From: Cercis canadensis
Lineage: Eukaryota; Streptophyta; Magnoliopsida; Fabales; Fabaceae
Assembly: GCA_003255065.1 (NCBI GenBank)
Contig: QAOA01001442.1
Span: 670,332 to 734,331, forward strand
Length of the DNA: 64,000 nt
Direction of reading: 5' to 3'
Positions 1 to 14,618 of the stretch are shown in pieces. The notes beneath the pieces were generated by a model. It worked only from the letters and a program-made list of their open reading frames with translations, did no database searches and was not told where the DNA came from. Both the position numbers and the translations under genes were made by a program. Every line of letters starts with the position of its first letter. The first letter of the stretch is position 1.

Positions 1-720
1 AAGAAACCTCCTAAAATAAAATAATGTTTTCAACAAAGTACATGTATTAGTGCTTTCTTGACAATTTGGTTGCAAAATTACTAAAGTCTTTATAAGAAAA
101 ACTTGTATAAGAGTGGACGAATTTATCGTGAGTTTTTCTTTTTTATGTTAAATATAATAAATTAATAAAGAATGACATTAATATAATTACTGAAACCAAA
201 ATTTAAAATCTATTAATGAATTACGTATTTTATTGATCTCTTGACCAATTAATGGTAAAATTATTAAAGCTTTCATAAGAAAAACTTTCATAAAAAATTG
301 CTGAATTTATGTGATTGTTTATTTTATGGAAGTCTTTATAAGAATCAATTTTATCAAAGTTGAATTTATATAATTTTTTAATTTTTATGTGAATTTTAAA
401 ATTTTAATAAAAATACGTAAAAGTGATTAATAAAGCTAAAACTTGAAATATTTTAACAAAATTCATGCGTTAGTGATTTTTGATGATTAATTCATAAAAA
501 CTAATAAAGTCTTAAAAAAAATTTATGAAAGAGGATGAATTTACTCGAGTATTTAAATTTTTACGTGGAGTTTGATAAATTAATAAAAAAATAGCTAAAT
601 ATCACTAATAAAGCAGAAGTTTAAAATCTTTTAACGAAAATGTGTGTTAGTAATCTCTTCTCTTGACCAGTTAATATAAAATTACTAATGCCCTTGATTT
701 TAGCAAAATTCATCTATACT
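1..720. repeat. Degenerate AT-rich tandem repeat
   Basis: About four diverged copies of a roughly 180-230 bp unit can be followed by eye. Landmarks recur near 46, 225, 458 and 634 in the order 'ttagtg..t', 'cttgac/gatgattaat', 'aaaattactaaagtcttt', 'ataagaaaaactt', 'gaatttat', 'taataaagc'. The second copy has an extra internal partial duplication around 330-400. No coding frame is present. The array reaches the window edge, so its full size is unknown. The copies are too diverged for an assembly artefact; it is more likely an old minisatellite. Confidence 0.6.
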
Positions 721-1065
721 ATTTTAGTACTAAAATATATAATAAATTTTTTCAGGGCTAGTTCCTTTTGTATCGTATAGTATACATAGTTACATACAAA
801 TCCGTGTTACAGAAAGAATAATTAAAACAAAAGGATATCCGTTGGGGCCAAACGACGATGTCGTCCAACGTTAAGTAAACCGGTTCGGCTTCTCTCGACT
901 GCACACTGGCGATTCCTGTCTTGTTCTCAATCATCCGTTGACGGCAGAGATCCCGATCTTGCAGAGCTGCCAAACTGGGAATTCAGCCCCCAACTAGTTG
1001 CATCTGACTCAGTGTCACAATTTGAAGGCGAAGCCCAATCAACCGGAGAAAGAAAGAAGAAGACC

Positions 1066-4000
1066 ATGGATCCGGCGAAGACGCCACTTGGCCAAATGCT
1101 TTTGGAAGAGCTGACTCCGGTTGTCATGGTCTTTTCTACCCCACTCGCCGAAGAGGCATGTCTTAAAAACGGCCTCTCCTTCCTTCAGATGCTTACCCCA
1201 TTCTGCTCCTTCAATAACATCGACGGTAATTTTCCAACTAATCTTCATGTACACAGCACACATTTTTGTGAGTACACTAATATAGGGTTTTTGACAAGCA
1301 TGTTTGTTCTGTTTGTTGCAGTGCCTGTAAGGACAGCCAGTGATCAGCCCTATAGGCTTCAGAAATTCAAATTACGGTTATTTTATTCTTCGGATATCAG
1401 AAAGCCCGATTTAGAGGTAAATGTTCAATGGGTTATTTCCTTGACGAAGAAACTTGAAGAACTTTGTATATGCATTATTTCTAGACAATTAAGCAGTTGG
1501 GAAATGAATTGTGAAGTTCAGCTCATCTGCTTACTAAAAAAAATAAGCTCTGGCAATCTGAAATTCGAACCTGTTTATTTCTGTTTCGTGTTTTAAGTTT
1601 ATTGGCAGCGATATGTAGTTGTGGGAAAACTGTGAGAGAAGTAGGATTTCAGTTTTGGTTAATTTTACCTGTGATATAGGTCTTTTTCTAGTACTTCAGC
1701 AATCTGCATTACATAAATAAATAAGTGCACTATGGTTCTATTTGTGTATCTACACCTTTTAACTAGGTAGCTAAAGAGCATTTGAAGCAAGTTATCTCAG
1801 AGGCTGGGGAGAAAGAGATTTCTCAGCTGTCATCTGACGCACCAGAAATCAATCATGTACTTGCTAGTAAGTGATCCACTGTATAGAATCTATCTTCAGC
1901 CATGGTTTGTGCCTGTTTCCTGCTATTCTTTTTTTTTTTCGAAGTTAGCTATACTTTGTCAAATTTATTATAATATATATATATGATGAAGATGATGAAT
2001 TGTGAAATATTTCTTTATATAAAAAAATTGTTAAGGCATTTGACATTGTATGGTTGTCTTATAGTGCAGCTGATTAACAATTACCTTTGCAGGTTCTGAA
2101 TCTGGAAATACACCATCATGGTTTCAGTTTTTTAATAATGAGCTTGTCCGTATGGTCTCCTTTTCCGACCATGAAGCTTTTGACCATCCTGTGGCATGTA
2201 AGACTTTGGAACTAATTAGAACTCTTCCTATTGTTAATTTTATCTTAACGAATACTGTAATTTTTGAGCACTAGATAAGGATTCTAGGAAATTTTCATTT
2301 ATTTTCCTCTTCATCCTACATTTGCCTTTTCCTTGTTCAGAGCATATTTGGTGATTCAATTCTACAAAAAATAACTTGCAGGCCTTTTGGCTGTGTCTTC
2401 AAAGGATGAACAGCCTATTAATAGATTTGTTAACCTCTTTAACACCAACAAGCTGCCTTCCCTTCTTAATGATGGTGCAATGGATCCAAAGATTTTGAAG
2501 CATTACTTATTAGTGCATGATAATCAAGAGAGCCCCACAGACAGGTATGTATATGTTTTTTCTAGTGTTTGAGAAGCTATTCATGCACAAGACATGCAGC
2601 ATCACAGTGGTCATAATTACTGTTTAGACATAGAATTGCAACTTCCTTCTATATGTCATACAAAAATTTTGGGGATTAATATCTTTAGGCTTATGTCATT
2701 CTTGTGAAGTAACACACTCATACTGGGATGGGAGATCTGTTTTCTGGTTTTAGCTATGATTGCTAGGAATGCAGTCCCAGCATTCTTGAAAGCGAGCCTC
2801 TTGTATGGAAAGGAATGGGTAGCTCTTTTGGTGTCTGCATACCATAAAGGAGTTTTTGAAATTTATTTTTTATTGGCTGTCATTCATCCCCTTATCATTT
2901 CTGCTAAATGTTGCTGAATATATGTATTTTTTTGGAATAAAAGAAGAAAGACAGAACGAAACACACACACACACACGAAAAAAGTTAAAAATGTTTTTCT
3001 GCAACCAAACCCCCTCCGTAAGTTTTTCACTGTTCATAATTCCTATGTGAGCATAGATTTGTTACTTGTATTTAGTGTTAGACTTGTTTGGTTCTTCATT
3101 TATCATCCTCTTTCGCAGAGCGACTAAAATATTGACAGATATGAGGAGTACATTTGGTACAAGTGACTGTGCGTTGCTTTGCATTAATTCTTCACAAGAT
3201 GCTCCAATCAAACATCAGGAGAATCCTTGGGCTTCTTATGTAAGTTTGTAGGACTTGGAATTTCTTTTGTTTTCTATTTTAAATTTCTTTCTTCTTCATG
3301 CCTTTTTTCTTTCTCTTCCCTTGTTTAACCTTGTTAAAATGATACAAATCTTTGTTTAAATTATTGGACTATGTGAAATTTACACACGTATCTGCTGTAA
3401 TTTGTGACAGAACTATGATGCTTCACCTAGTCAAGATCTTGGTTGCTTTCTTAATATGGATGATATTAATGAGGTACATCCCTTGCGCTGTCATCAACAA
3501 TGGTTAGATTAGATGCATTCTGTAGGACTTGTGCTTTAATTACAGTTGTTGTATTTTACTATCCTCATTTGTACAACCTGAGTGCAGATCAAAGATCTCA
3601 TGCATGATTTATCATCTAAGCACATCATTCCAAATATGGAACAAAAGATTCGTGCGCTCAATCAACAGGTATTTTATGTTTGGCACTTCTTTTGAGTTTT
3701 TGGTATGAATATATATATATATATATATATATATTATTTTGAACCATGTTATCTGTGTCCTTTGCGTTGTTTTCTAACATGTTTCCTTTTTGTTTAGGTT
3801 TCTGCAACACGGAAAGGTTTTAGAAACCAAATAAAAAATTTATGGTGGAGAAAAGGGAAAGAAGATGGTGTAGATTCTCTCAATGGTCCTATGTATGCTA
3901 TGCACATCTCTCATTTACATTCATATGCTTCTCATTCTGTTCACTGTATTTTTCTGATTTGGTTTTTGTTTTTGCTGTAAAGGTATACCTTTAGCTCCAC

Positions 4001-7000
4001 TGAATCCCAGATTCGAGTTTTGGGTGATTATGCTTTCATGTTAAGAGATTACGAACTTGCCTTGTCGAATTATCGCCTTATTTCCACAGATTACAAGCTT
4101 GATAAAGCCTGGAAACGATATGCGGGTGTGCAGGTAATTTTATGTCTTCAATTCCAAGTGGAGTAGGCCTCCCACTGATGCATGGTTTGTGACATGGATT
4201 AAAGTTAGACCTTGTGCTTTTTTATGAGAAAGTGATGGAAGGCAGTTACAGTAGATTTATTTATTCTTTCTAAATAAGAGATAACTGCCCTTAATAATAT
4301 TGAGCTATTCAAGATGAATGGTTTCAGTGGCTATGATTTATTTCCACACCAGTGGAATCTCTCATGCCCTTGTTATGCGTTTCATTTCTTACTGATGGAA
4401 CAATTCATTTTTGTAAAATATGAAACTCCCAAAGCCCTTTTATTGAGATATGGTAGAAGAGACTCTACACTGGCTGTTTAGAAGTTGTAATTTTCTGCTT
4501 TTCTTATCATCTTAGGACCAATATAATCTGAGGGCCAGTAAAGTAAATGGCCCATCAGATGCACATATTGTATTGACAGTTCTTAATGCCCTTTTGGTTA
4601 TCGAAGATGTTCATCAACATTTTAGTGTTATTCCTTTACTTCTTTATTGACACTTACTGAAGGATCCCCTTCTCCAAGAGAAAAGTAAAAAATTTGAAAG
4701 AAGCAGCTCTTCTAATTCAATTTAGGCAAATAATCTAGAGCATATTTTTTCTTACATGCATCATTCAGTATGCAGATGTATGTACTGCTTATAAATCATA
4801 AGTTGGCCACCCGTTTCATATGATTTCTTGGCAAGAGACCACAAATGAAACCTTCCAGTGGATTTTAGTATCTTGTATCGTATTTGTGGTCATTTATTCA
4901 TGCTAATTTCTAATACCAATGAGAATCTTCTACCTTGGTAGTGTATACTTCTAGCGTTCATGGGTTTGATCTTCTTGAATTAATTCTTTACTGGGATTAA
5001 AATGCGTATGACAGTCCTGTTGAATGAGGTCTAAATGGTATCTGAGCGAAGCCATATCCTTACCTTATTCATAGTTTAGATTTCAATGTACTAGGTGTGT
5101 ATCTTTTAACATTTGCATTTACTTTCTTGTGTTGTTGTGGTTTTGTTCTTTTGAGACCCGTCATTATTGGTTTGCCTCCTTGGCTTTTGCAGGAAATGAT
5201 TGGACTTACATACTTTATGTTGGATCAATCAAGAAAGGAAGCTGAGTATTGCATGGAAAATGCTTTTAACTCTTATTTAGTATGTATGGTTTATTTTGGA
5301 TTGTGAGAAAAAATTGAATTGATGAGCATATTTTAGATGGTGCTCCCTCATTGCTATAATCATTTAACTTCCTGTTGTCTGTTAATAAATTTGATATGTC
5401 CAGAAACTTGGAACATCTGGTCAGCAGAATGCAACACGATGTGGTCTCTGGTGGATAGAAATGTTGAAGACACGAGATCAGTTTAAGGAGGCAGCAACTG
5501 TTTATTTTCGTATTTGTGGTGAGGTAGAAGATATTTCTTTTAGCAAAATAAGAGTTGGTTTTGAAATTTTGTTTTCTGCTGCTAACATTTCCCTTTTCTT
5601 AGGACATTTTACAATCTGCTGTGATGCTTGAACAAGCATCCTACTGCTTCTTGTTGACAAAACCTTCTATGTTACGTAAATATGGATTTCATCTTGTGCT
5701 TTCTGGTGATCACTATAAAAAGTGTGATCAGGTATTGGTCTCTTAATGAGATGCATAGACATTATCTCTTTAATTGTGTTGCTTTTTCTTATTAATCTTC
5801 CTGCCTTGTCATGTTTCAGATCAAACATGCAATTCGTACATATAGAAGCACTCTTTCTGTTTTTAGGGGAACTACATGGAGTTATATCAATGATCATGTT
5901 CATTTCCATATAGGACAGTAAGTTAGACTTGGTTCAGCTATAGTAGCATGAATTTTCACTGGAAATTATGGCATCTATATACTTTAAACTTTATTAATGA
6001 AGATTTTTTTTTAGGTGGTATGCTTCTCTTGGGATGTGTGACGTGGCTGTCAAGCATATGTTGGAAATCCTGGCCTGTAGTCACCAGTCCAAGACAACAC
6101 AGGAGTTATACCTGGCTGACTTTCTCCAAATTGTTCAGGTGATAGTGGTTCTTTTCAGATCTCAGATATTTAAATGTTTAGAACCTGATTATTTTTTTTT
6201 TCTTTTTCTTTTTGAGGAATACTTTTTAGAACCTGATTCTATTCTTGAGGAGGATTAACATCCTAGTATAAAATATTTGTGAAGTCATACTGTCAGTAAT
6301 TTCATTGGTAATAAATAGGTTGCTTTGTGTAATTTTATGATTTTAGCTGCTGAGTTGGAAAGAAATTAACGCATTTGGTAGTTGTCTTCATTTTTTTTTT
6401 TTTTTTAGATGTGACAATAAATTCTCTAAAAAGCTTTTAGGAGTAGGACTCGAAATTATNTAGTATAAAATATTTCTGAAGTCATACTGTCAGTAATTTC
6501 ATTGGTAATAAATAGGTTGCTTTGTGTAATTTTATGATTTTAGCTGCTGAGTTGGAAAGAAATTAACGCATTTGGTAGTTGTCTTCATTTTTTTTTTTTT
6601 TATATATATCATAGAAAACAGGACGGACGTTTGAGGTATCAAAACTTCAGTTGCCTGTCATCAACATCTCTTCACTCAAGGTCATTTTTGAAGATCACCG
6701 GACTTTTGGATCACCTTCAGCTGTAAGTTGAATCCCATCCTCTGCCTTCCCCCCTTTTTCTGCGTCTAGATATGTAAATTGTTGGACTTCTATTCTCAAA
6801 GTGCTCTTTCCCCCCTATTTTGTTAGCCCTTGATAATGTGAACTATTAATTTTCTAGAAGATGGGGATGTGCTAATGATATATGGTACATTGTCACATTG
6901 TATTGGCATGTTACCTTGCATCTATTCATTGTTTCTTTTTTTCTTTTTGTCTTTTTTCTCCCTTGATTATCTAGCACTGGTACTTGGGTCTCATTGTCCA

Positions 7001-10000
7001 AATATAAGGGAGAAATTGCAAAATATTGGATGTACCGGTGTCCAGCAACAAGGTTCCAGCTATGTTCTAATAATTTTCCTCTCAGATTTATTCGTGAAAA
7101 ATTCCTGTTTCCCTTACCCAGAGAGAAAATGTTTGTTTCTTGTATCTGTCAAGTGCAAGCTTTGTGTTCCATCTAGCCAGTTGCTTATCTATTCCTACCC
7201 ATGTTGAAGGACCACAAAGAGCCATTCAACTTGAAAGATTAAGATATCATGTGAGGGCCAAAGAATGGGATTTCATTCTCTAATGCGTTCCTTCTTGTGC
7301 AAGTCCATTGGGCTTGAAAAGCATGGACAGACCTAGTCTATCCGCCTGTGCTGATATTTTAATTGTAAGGAACTGTAGGTGGTTGTTAACTCTGGACCAC
7401 TTAGTTTATGAGACTTTGCTACCTTGTGAAATATCATTCTATTTAAAAGGTTAAACTATCAAGAGAGGGTCAATAAGTTGGAATGTTAGTATCTGACACC
7501 CTATCCAATCCCTAGAGGCTTCCAGCAAATATTGCTGTTTATGGATGGCCTATGCTTGACTTTGCTGCAGCCTGCCTCTAACGTTTGCTATGATCTTTTC
7601 TTTTCTAATCTTGATTATTGTGTTAGTACTTTTAAATATTCAGAGGAAGCTCTTTTGGTTCTTGGATTTTCTTGTACATAAGTTACTTTCAAATGTTCTT
7701 ATAGCTTGAAGTGTTCCTGCTAATTAACTTTCCAGGCTAACACCCAAGATGGCTTGTGGCGTTCTTTGGAGGAAGAAATGATTCCCTCATTCTCTTCTGT
7801 CAAAACTAACTGGTTGGAGTTGCAATCAAAGCTCATCTCAAGAAAGCACATCAAATCAAATGTTTGTGTTGAAGGAGGTATGAAGGTGATATAATTTCAT
7901 TTGGAGTTGTTAAGCTGAATTATCATGTCATTTTATTTCCTCTTGAAGTCTGTCTCCTGAATATTGGATCACAATTAGTGTTCATTTTCTGCCCTACACT
8001 GGACATCGCAATGCTGGTTTGTCTCATTAAGGGCATGATAGCAGTTAAGAGACATAAAGGAAAAAGTACAAGCATGAAGGTGTCATCTTTGGACCTATAA
8101 GTTGATCAAACCATATTTATGATATATTTTAACTGTGGGCTGCTAGTAGTTCTAGTTCTAAAGTGTTTTGGGAATGTACTTCCAGAGTGGAATAAGAGGA
8201 TTATGCATTTTATTTTTATCATTGTTAATTCAAACAGTTAACATAATGCCTAGGCTTCTTGGTATTTAGTCATGATAATTTTTATTTTACAGATGCATAA
8301 GGCATATATTCAATTTAAATATCCTATTATATTATCGCTTGGCTCCAAGATTTGGAGGAGGAGGACGGATTTTGGCATATCCATTGGTGTGGTTCATATA
8401 GCGAAATTGCATTTGCTAGTTTATAAAGTTATACTGCTTTAAGTTTCCTTTTAATCTGTCAATTTTCTTCCTGTAAGTTAATGGAATTTGTGTATAAGAG
8501 TTAATGGAATTTGTGTATAAGACTGAGTTCAATGGCCTAGAATAATAGATAAAATATAGATACAGAGTGTCTAATTTTGTCAAATATTTAGCATGAATAA
8601 TAACCACATTACAATGTCTAAGGTATGATGCGAATTGAAAATTAGATGACCTTTGGACTTGAGAAAATTTGTTGATATTTGTGGAAAACATAAAACTATG
8701 AAGCAACGGTGAGCAATACAAATTTTAGCATGATGGATAAATTGTAATATAGTTTGCATTTGATTTATTGTTGTTGTAAAACTCTATACACCATCATTTC
8801 GCAAGAAAGTGCCACATTATTTCCAACTTACTAAAATATTTTACTTGTAGTAAAAGTTTTGACAGCCTTTTTGATACATGGCAGCATATGGTTCATTGTC
8901 TGTGTAAAACAAGTTAAACTGACAGTGAATCAAAATTAAATCTAATGTAATATAGCTTATTGCACCAATAAATTAGAGCAAAGGGAATGCACAAGAGGCG
9001 TAGTGTATTCCTCCTTATTTATTTTCAAAAAGTAATGTGTTTTTGATGCACTGTTTCCCCACCGATTCACAGAAGCGGTGAAGGTGAATATTGAATTCAG
9101 GAACCCTCTGCAAATTCCGATTCCCATATCTGGTGTTACCCTCATATGCAAGCATTCTCCTAGGACCGATGAAATTAAATCAGGTTATCATTTATCAATG
9201 AGTTTCCATTTACATTGTATTTTATTTTGTTAATTTTTTTTTTCATCCTTTTGAAACTCCTTCATTAAGATTTTTGTATTGGAAGTCCTTTTCTTCTGAT
9301 TGATAATGGCTATCGTTGGTAGTACAGATGAAAATAAGTCAAGCATGGAGAATGATAATGATGGTACATGTGAAAAGTTGACTGTGAGTGGGTATGCATG
9401 TTGAACTTAATAAGGTTTTTCCGTTTTTTTGTTATATTTTTAAGTCCAAGTCTAGTCATTTCCCAAGCTAAGTGACCTGTTGGTCTTGAATTTCTTTTCA
9501 TTTTGCTTGCAAAAGCTAAATTTATCCTTTTTTCATCTTGCAGGGACATTAGCTCTGACAATTCTTCATTTATAGTGTCCGAGGTTGATTTCTTATTAGC
9601 AGGGGGTGAAACAACCATGGTGAGTTCATAGCATCTTAAACTTGCAGTCTATTCTTAGCTTTTCTGTTTTGGATCTATCTTGGTCACAAATAGAGCTGCA
9701 TGTTATGTGAAAAGATCCTTTTGACTGGAAATATGTGAAGAGTTAGCAACTTAGCATTGTGAAGAAACATAGAATGTCCAGATTTGCATCTTAATTTTAT
9801 GCTTGTCTCCAATAAAATTTTGATCTTATGTAAAATGACAGTACATTAAGTCCTTAAAGCTGTATATATTTGGTTTATATAGCAAAGTGGTAGGAGCTGA
9901 AGCTCCCAGATGGCATCTCTTTTGGTCTGGTCCGCTGGGCATCATTGCACAAAATGTAGGGGGTGCTGAGGGGAGGATGGGGCTCAAGTTAGGGCTGATC

Positions 10001-13000
10001 TATTTAGTAGTCTACTTGCTTTTAAAAATGACAAGAATATTGGTGATTCTCCCTTCTGTTAATAATAATTGGTTTAAATTGAACTCATTAATAGAGGTCC
10101 TTCTATTTTCTCATGATTTAGTTATTCATTAATTGGAAAGGTAATAAATGACCATTATAAGTTGACAAGTTTTTCCAACTTGCTGCTCTGGCTTTTCATT
10201 CTCTTTGGCTTGGTGACAAAGGTCAGTCTGCTCCCTATCTACTCGTTCTCGCAGTGGAATAAGACTTTCCACCTTTTTGGCCTACCATTGTTGTGTTCTC
10301 CTCAGTACTTGTCAGCAGTTGCTAAGACATTAAGCATGCGTGGAGAGTGTAGCATAACATATTCACTGATGCGCGGTTTGCAGAAAAATCTAAAATGGAG
10401 AAAAGAGATTTTATAAATGACTTGATTTGCTAAAAAAACATTATAGTAAAGCTTTACTGCCTGATGCATGTCTCATGTGCTTTCAGATTCTGAAACCAGT
10501 AACCACTAGTATTTGCATTGTACTGAAGCTTTGGATATTTTTAACAAAATCTTTGGTATAATTGGTGAGTCTTTGATATGTAATGAGAAATTGGAACAGC
10601 TCTTGCTTATCTGTTTTTGAGGGTTTGGGTGATGGAAGGAGGAGGGCAGAGTTTTGGATTTTGTGCACTGTTTGCAGGCCTGCAGAGGCAACAGAGCAAG
10701 TGGTTGTAGTGAAATGGTCGGGTTTTGAAACAGCAGTATGTCTTTTGACTTGTTTTGGAATAGGAATATGCATTTGGCTTCTTTTTGGTGCTATTTTAAC
10801 AAGCGGTGGCTCTGATGGATATGCAAACAGATTGAAGAGCACTTTTGTATTCTAAGCATTTGTTGACCCTTTTCATTTATTTTGATTAAATAAGAGAATG
10901 TCAAACTTCCCTTTTTATACTATTAATTTCTTATAAGCCTTCTTATATTAAAAAAAATAATTAGTTATCTCTATATATTTATTCTTATGTTGTTCTGTTG
11001 TAAACTTTACAAAATTGACCTTGACAATTTCTGTTTTCCAGGTGCAACTATCAGTCACTCCCAGAGCAGAGGGTACTCTGGAAATTCTTGGTGTTAGGTG
11101 GAAATTGTCAGGTACTATAGTTGGTTTTCACAACTTTGAGTTTAATCATCAGAAGAATATTGTAAAAGGAAGAAGCAAAGGCAAGCGCTCACCTAATGAA
11201 AACTTGAAGTTTATGGTGATTAAGGTGCATGGTCCTATCCTAGCCTTTTTCATTACTCTTTCTCGCTCCAATTGGATTTAGCTCCATTTTCTTCCTGTCA
11301 TCCCAAATTTTTTATTAAACCAGAATTTTTTCTCTCCTGAAACCTCAGAGCATACCAAAGCTTCGGGGGGCTATTTACCCATTCCCTGAAAAAGCATACG
11401 TGGGAGATTTACTAGAACTTGTTTTGGAGCTGAGGAACCCATCAGAGATTCCCGTTAAGGTAACTACCCTAAATGGCTATTACTTTCAGTTTAAGTTTGT
11501 ATCTCTTGTATCTTATTTCTCTGTCAACCAATTTAGGTATGGTGGTCTATTTTAAATGTTGGTAATTGTTATTAACTGGCTTGTGTAGCTGTGGGGATTT
11601 TGGGTTTTCTTTAATTGTATTGGAACCATTAGACCAGCTTAAAATTACAGAAGTCGTATGATGTAACTGGAAGACATATGTAGCCTAACTTCCCTATGTC
11701 AGCTGGAACTGGCTTTCCTCCTGCACATTCATGCTTGCTCTTTATATTTGTGCTTATTCAGTTGGGATTTTGGCAGAATCTGAAGATGAAGATAAGTCAT
11801 CCTAGATTCCTGAATATTGGGAATCATGAAAGTTTGAAGTCAGAATTTCCTGCTTACTTAATAAAGAAAACAGATACAGTACAGAGTGGTGAACATGCTA
11901 ATCCTAATAACGTATCTGATACAGTCTTTCTGTTTCCAGAGGTCAGTTTTGAATGTTTTCCAAGTCAGTTGTATATTAGCACTTTAATTTGAATTGCTAA
12001 CTATCTAATTTTTGGTCTTATGCCTTGTACTCTGTTTCAGGGCACTACAATTCAAGGAGAAACACCCTTCTTGTGGCCTCTTTGGTTTAGGGCTGCTGTT
12101 CCTGGTGATATTTCTCTTTACATGAGCATATATTATGAAATGGGAGAGATACCTAGTGTCATCAAATACCGCACTCTTCGCTTGCATTACAATGTGCAGG
12201 TTAGTGTAATGGATAATGGAAGTGAATTTTTTTTTGGCTTAATTTACTTTGCTTTTCTTCTTTGTAGCTTAGTTTTTGCTGTATTATGCATATTGACAAA
12301 AACAGTGCAAAAATGGCTCTATTTTTCATATTTACCAGTTATAGACCTAGTTAATTCTCTATTCTAAAATTTTGTAATTGTAGGTGTTGCCATCATTAGA
12401 TGTGACTTTTCAAATCAGTCCTTCTATGTTGAGAATACAAGAGTTCCTTGTTCGAATGGATGTTATTAACAAGACAAGCTCAGAAAGTTTCCAGGTTCAC
12501 CAGTTGTCATCTATTGGGCTCCACTGGGAGATCTCGTTACTTCAGCCTCCTGATACTATTTTTCCTTCAGAATCATTAATGGCTGGTCAAGCAATATCAT
12601 GTTTCTTCGCACTAAAGGTTTGTATTAGAGAACATGTTTAATGATGGCAGACATGTTTCATTTGAGGGGTGGCATTGAAACATAAAAATATGGATTAGTA
12701 ATTAGCTTGAGCTAAATATTACTAGAGTGACTGTTTACCTAGGACTAATAAATATTCAATGTCTTATGGAGAACTTAATGATGTATGTTATTGTAAATGT
12801 AGGTAATTTATTTTATTTGCTTATCGTTCATATTAGTTTCTTGGGATACTTGCATTTAAATTTTGAAGGCAGCCAAATTATGCAGTTATGCATAACTCCC
12901 CTCTTTTTTTTTTCTGGAATTAGTCTGTTGGTTAGCACTTTTGAGCTGATTGTTTTCCAATCCTTGTTTTTCTTTTGTTGCCCACTTAAGTGTCCAGTTG

Positions 13001-14618
13001 GTTGAATTAGACTATTGTTTGCTATCAGAACTGCAGGAGATTATCGACTTCTGAGGACAACATATCTACCATCTCTAGGCCTGTTGGAAGTGATGCAAGA
13101 TTGGTTTCTCAAGGTAGTGAGGGTTCAGTTTACGATATAAGTAGTGCACCTTTGATCAATTTCCACCATTATGAAAGATTGCATCAGGAACTGTTACATG
13201 AGGTAGACATTCTTGTCATTGGAACTTCTCATCATTATTTAATATCTCCATTATCATATCCTCTTAACATCAGTAATTTAATCATTTCATGCTTGATGTG
13301 AGTTCACTGTCATCTTAGCCAGTGTAAGAATTTATTTGTAAAATCTTATCTTGCCTCATATTGTACTACTGTTAAATGATGTGAAAAGTTTTGAAATTCT
13401 GGCTCGTTAAAAAATGATACGAATGATTTACCTTTGGTGGACTGCCCAGCATCCTTAAATCTACTTCCAATAGTTAAGTTGACAAAATGTTTTTAATGTA
13501 TTCATCAAATTTTCTCATAAAAATTTATCATTTTGTTCTCACTTAGTATACTGTGGAATAACTTTAATTCGAACAACAATTAAAATAACAATTAAAGTGT
13601 TTGTTTGCAGAACAATAATAGATTTTTTATTAACATTATTTTACTGAAGTTACTGAGTTATCATTTTTATTTAATGAATGCACCAGAGAATTTTATTTTT
13701 TTTTAAAACAAAAAATTTAGGGATCAAGTTGACTAATTTTAAAGACGAAGGATGAAATTGACCAAGCATAGTTTTTGCCTATGTAGGACTCGGCTAATTC
13801 TTAGTGTCCTTTGATTGTTTTCTCTCTTATTCATACAAGCTTCATCTCATTGTAGGATCAAGGAAACTTGAACACTGTTGACTTTGTATTGATCTCTCGG
13901 CCACTGCATAGTAACTCTCTTGTTATGTCTCATCATGCGTGTCACTGCAGGCAAGTTCTATTCCAAATTTGGGGCTTCTGATTTTGACTTTCTAATAGGT
14001 TTCAACTATTCTTGAATTCCTTATTTGCTTGCCTTTACTGGGGGTTTATGTTAATCTCTTGCTATTTCTCCTGATAGTACTGCAAGCACGGGCCCTATTT
14101 CATGGCTAATGGATGGACCGCGAACCTTACAGCATAATTTCTTTGCATCTTTCTGCGAAATAAATCTGAAGATGCATCTTTACAATTCCTCTGGTGCCAC
14201 TGCTTTTGTGCGCATTAACACCTTTGATTCTTCTGGTAATGGCGGTCATCTTAACAGTGTAAATGCGGTTCAATTAGCAACTCCGTCTGATAACCAAGCT
14301 GGGTGGCATGATGTCCCACCAGTGAATGAAATTAAAGTCACATCAAATGCTCTTGGAACCCAACCAGGAAAGACTCTATCATTAGGAGGTGTCTCCCCGT
14401 ACATTTGGTCTGGATCAAGCTCTACCAGTGTCCACATTGAATCCATGTCCTCAGCCGAAATTCCTCTTCAGATCTGTGTGTTCTCTCCTGGGACATATGA
14501 TCTGTCAAATTATTTTCTGCATTGGAATCTTCTTCCATCTCAAGCTCAGGGAGAACAGCCTTCAGGAAAGTGCCAGGGATATACATACTATCTTACTGTG
14601 CTGGATCAATCCACTTGA
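1066..14618 (+). CDS. TRS85: TRAPPC8/Trs85 homologue, 28 exons, 1284 aa
   Basis: Subunit of the TRAPPIII tethering complex, which acts as exchange factor for Rab1/Ypt1-type GTPases in ER-Golgi traffic and autophagy (family knowledge). Coding exons read: 1066-1225, 1322-1416, 1767-1866, 2093-2197, 2382-2544, 3119-3239, 3411-3473, 3588-3668, 3798-3892, 3983-4133, 5193-5279, 5404-5523, 5603-5731, 5820-5917, 6015-6138, 6615-6722, 7736-7877, 9073-9183, 9328-9391, 9544-9619, 11042-11224, 11349-11459, 11777-11941, 12041-12199, 12384-12617, 13029-13202, 13856-13950, 14078-14618. All junctions keep frame and the sum is 3855 nt. The N-terminus (MDPAKTPLGQMLLEEL) and the block around HRTFGSPSA are typical of plant Trs85-like proteins. 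The length fits the plant family. Intron 27 starts with GC. Intron 15 contains the N at 6460 with duplicated flanks. The start is the first ATG of the conserved N-terminus. Confidence 0.93.
6264..6605. other. Assembly overlap around single N (intron 15 of TRS85)
   Basis: Sequence 6264-6408 is repeated almost exactly at 6461-6605, right after the lone N at 6460. The first copy runs on past its poly-T into about 50 bases ending at the N, whereas the second continues into the real intron end and exon 16. This is the pattern of two contig ends that overlap but were not merged. The true intron is probably about 0.2 kb shorter. Confidence 0.8.
8476..8521. repeat. 23-bp perfect tandem duplication in TRS85 intron 17
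   Basis: Two adjacent identical 23-base units (8476-8498 and 8499-8521) beginning 'agttaatggaatttg'. This is a simple local duplication in an intron with no visible coding effect. The rest of the 1.2-kb intron 17 and the 1.4-kb intron 20 (9620-11041) shows nothing I can assign. Confidence 0.85.

Noticed and set aside
10583-10855. A 90-codon frame in TRS85 intron 20
   Set aside because: Lies wholly in an intron of a gene whose frame is complete without it; no similarity recognised.
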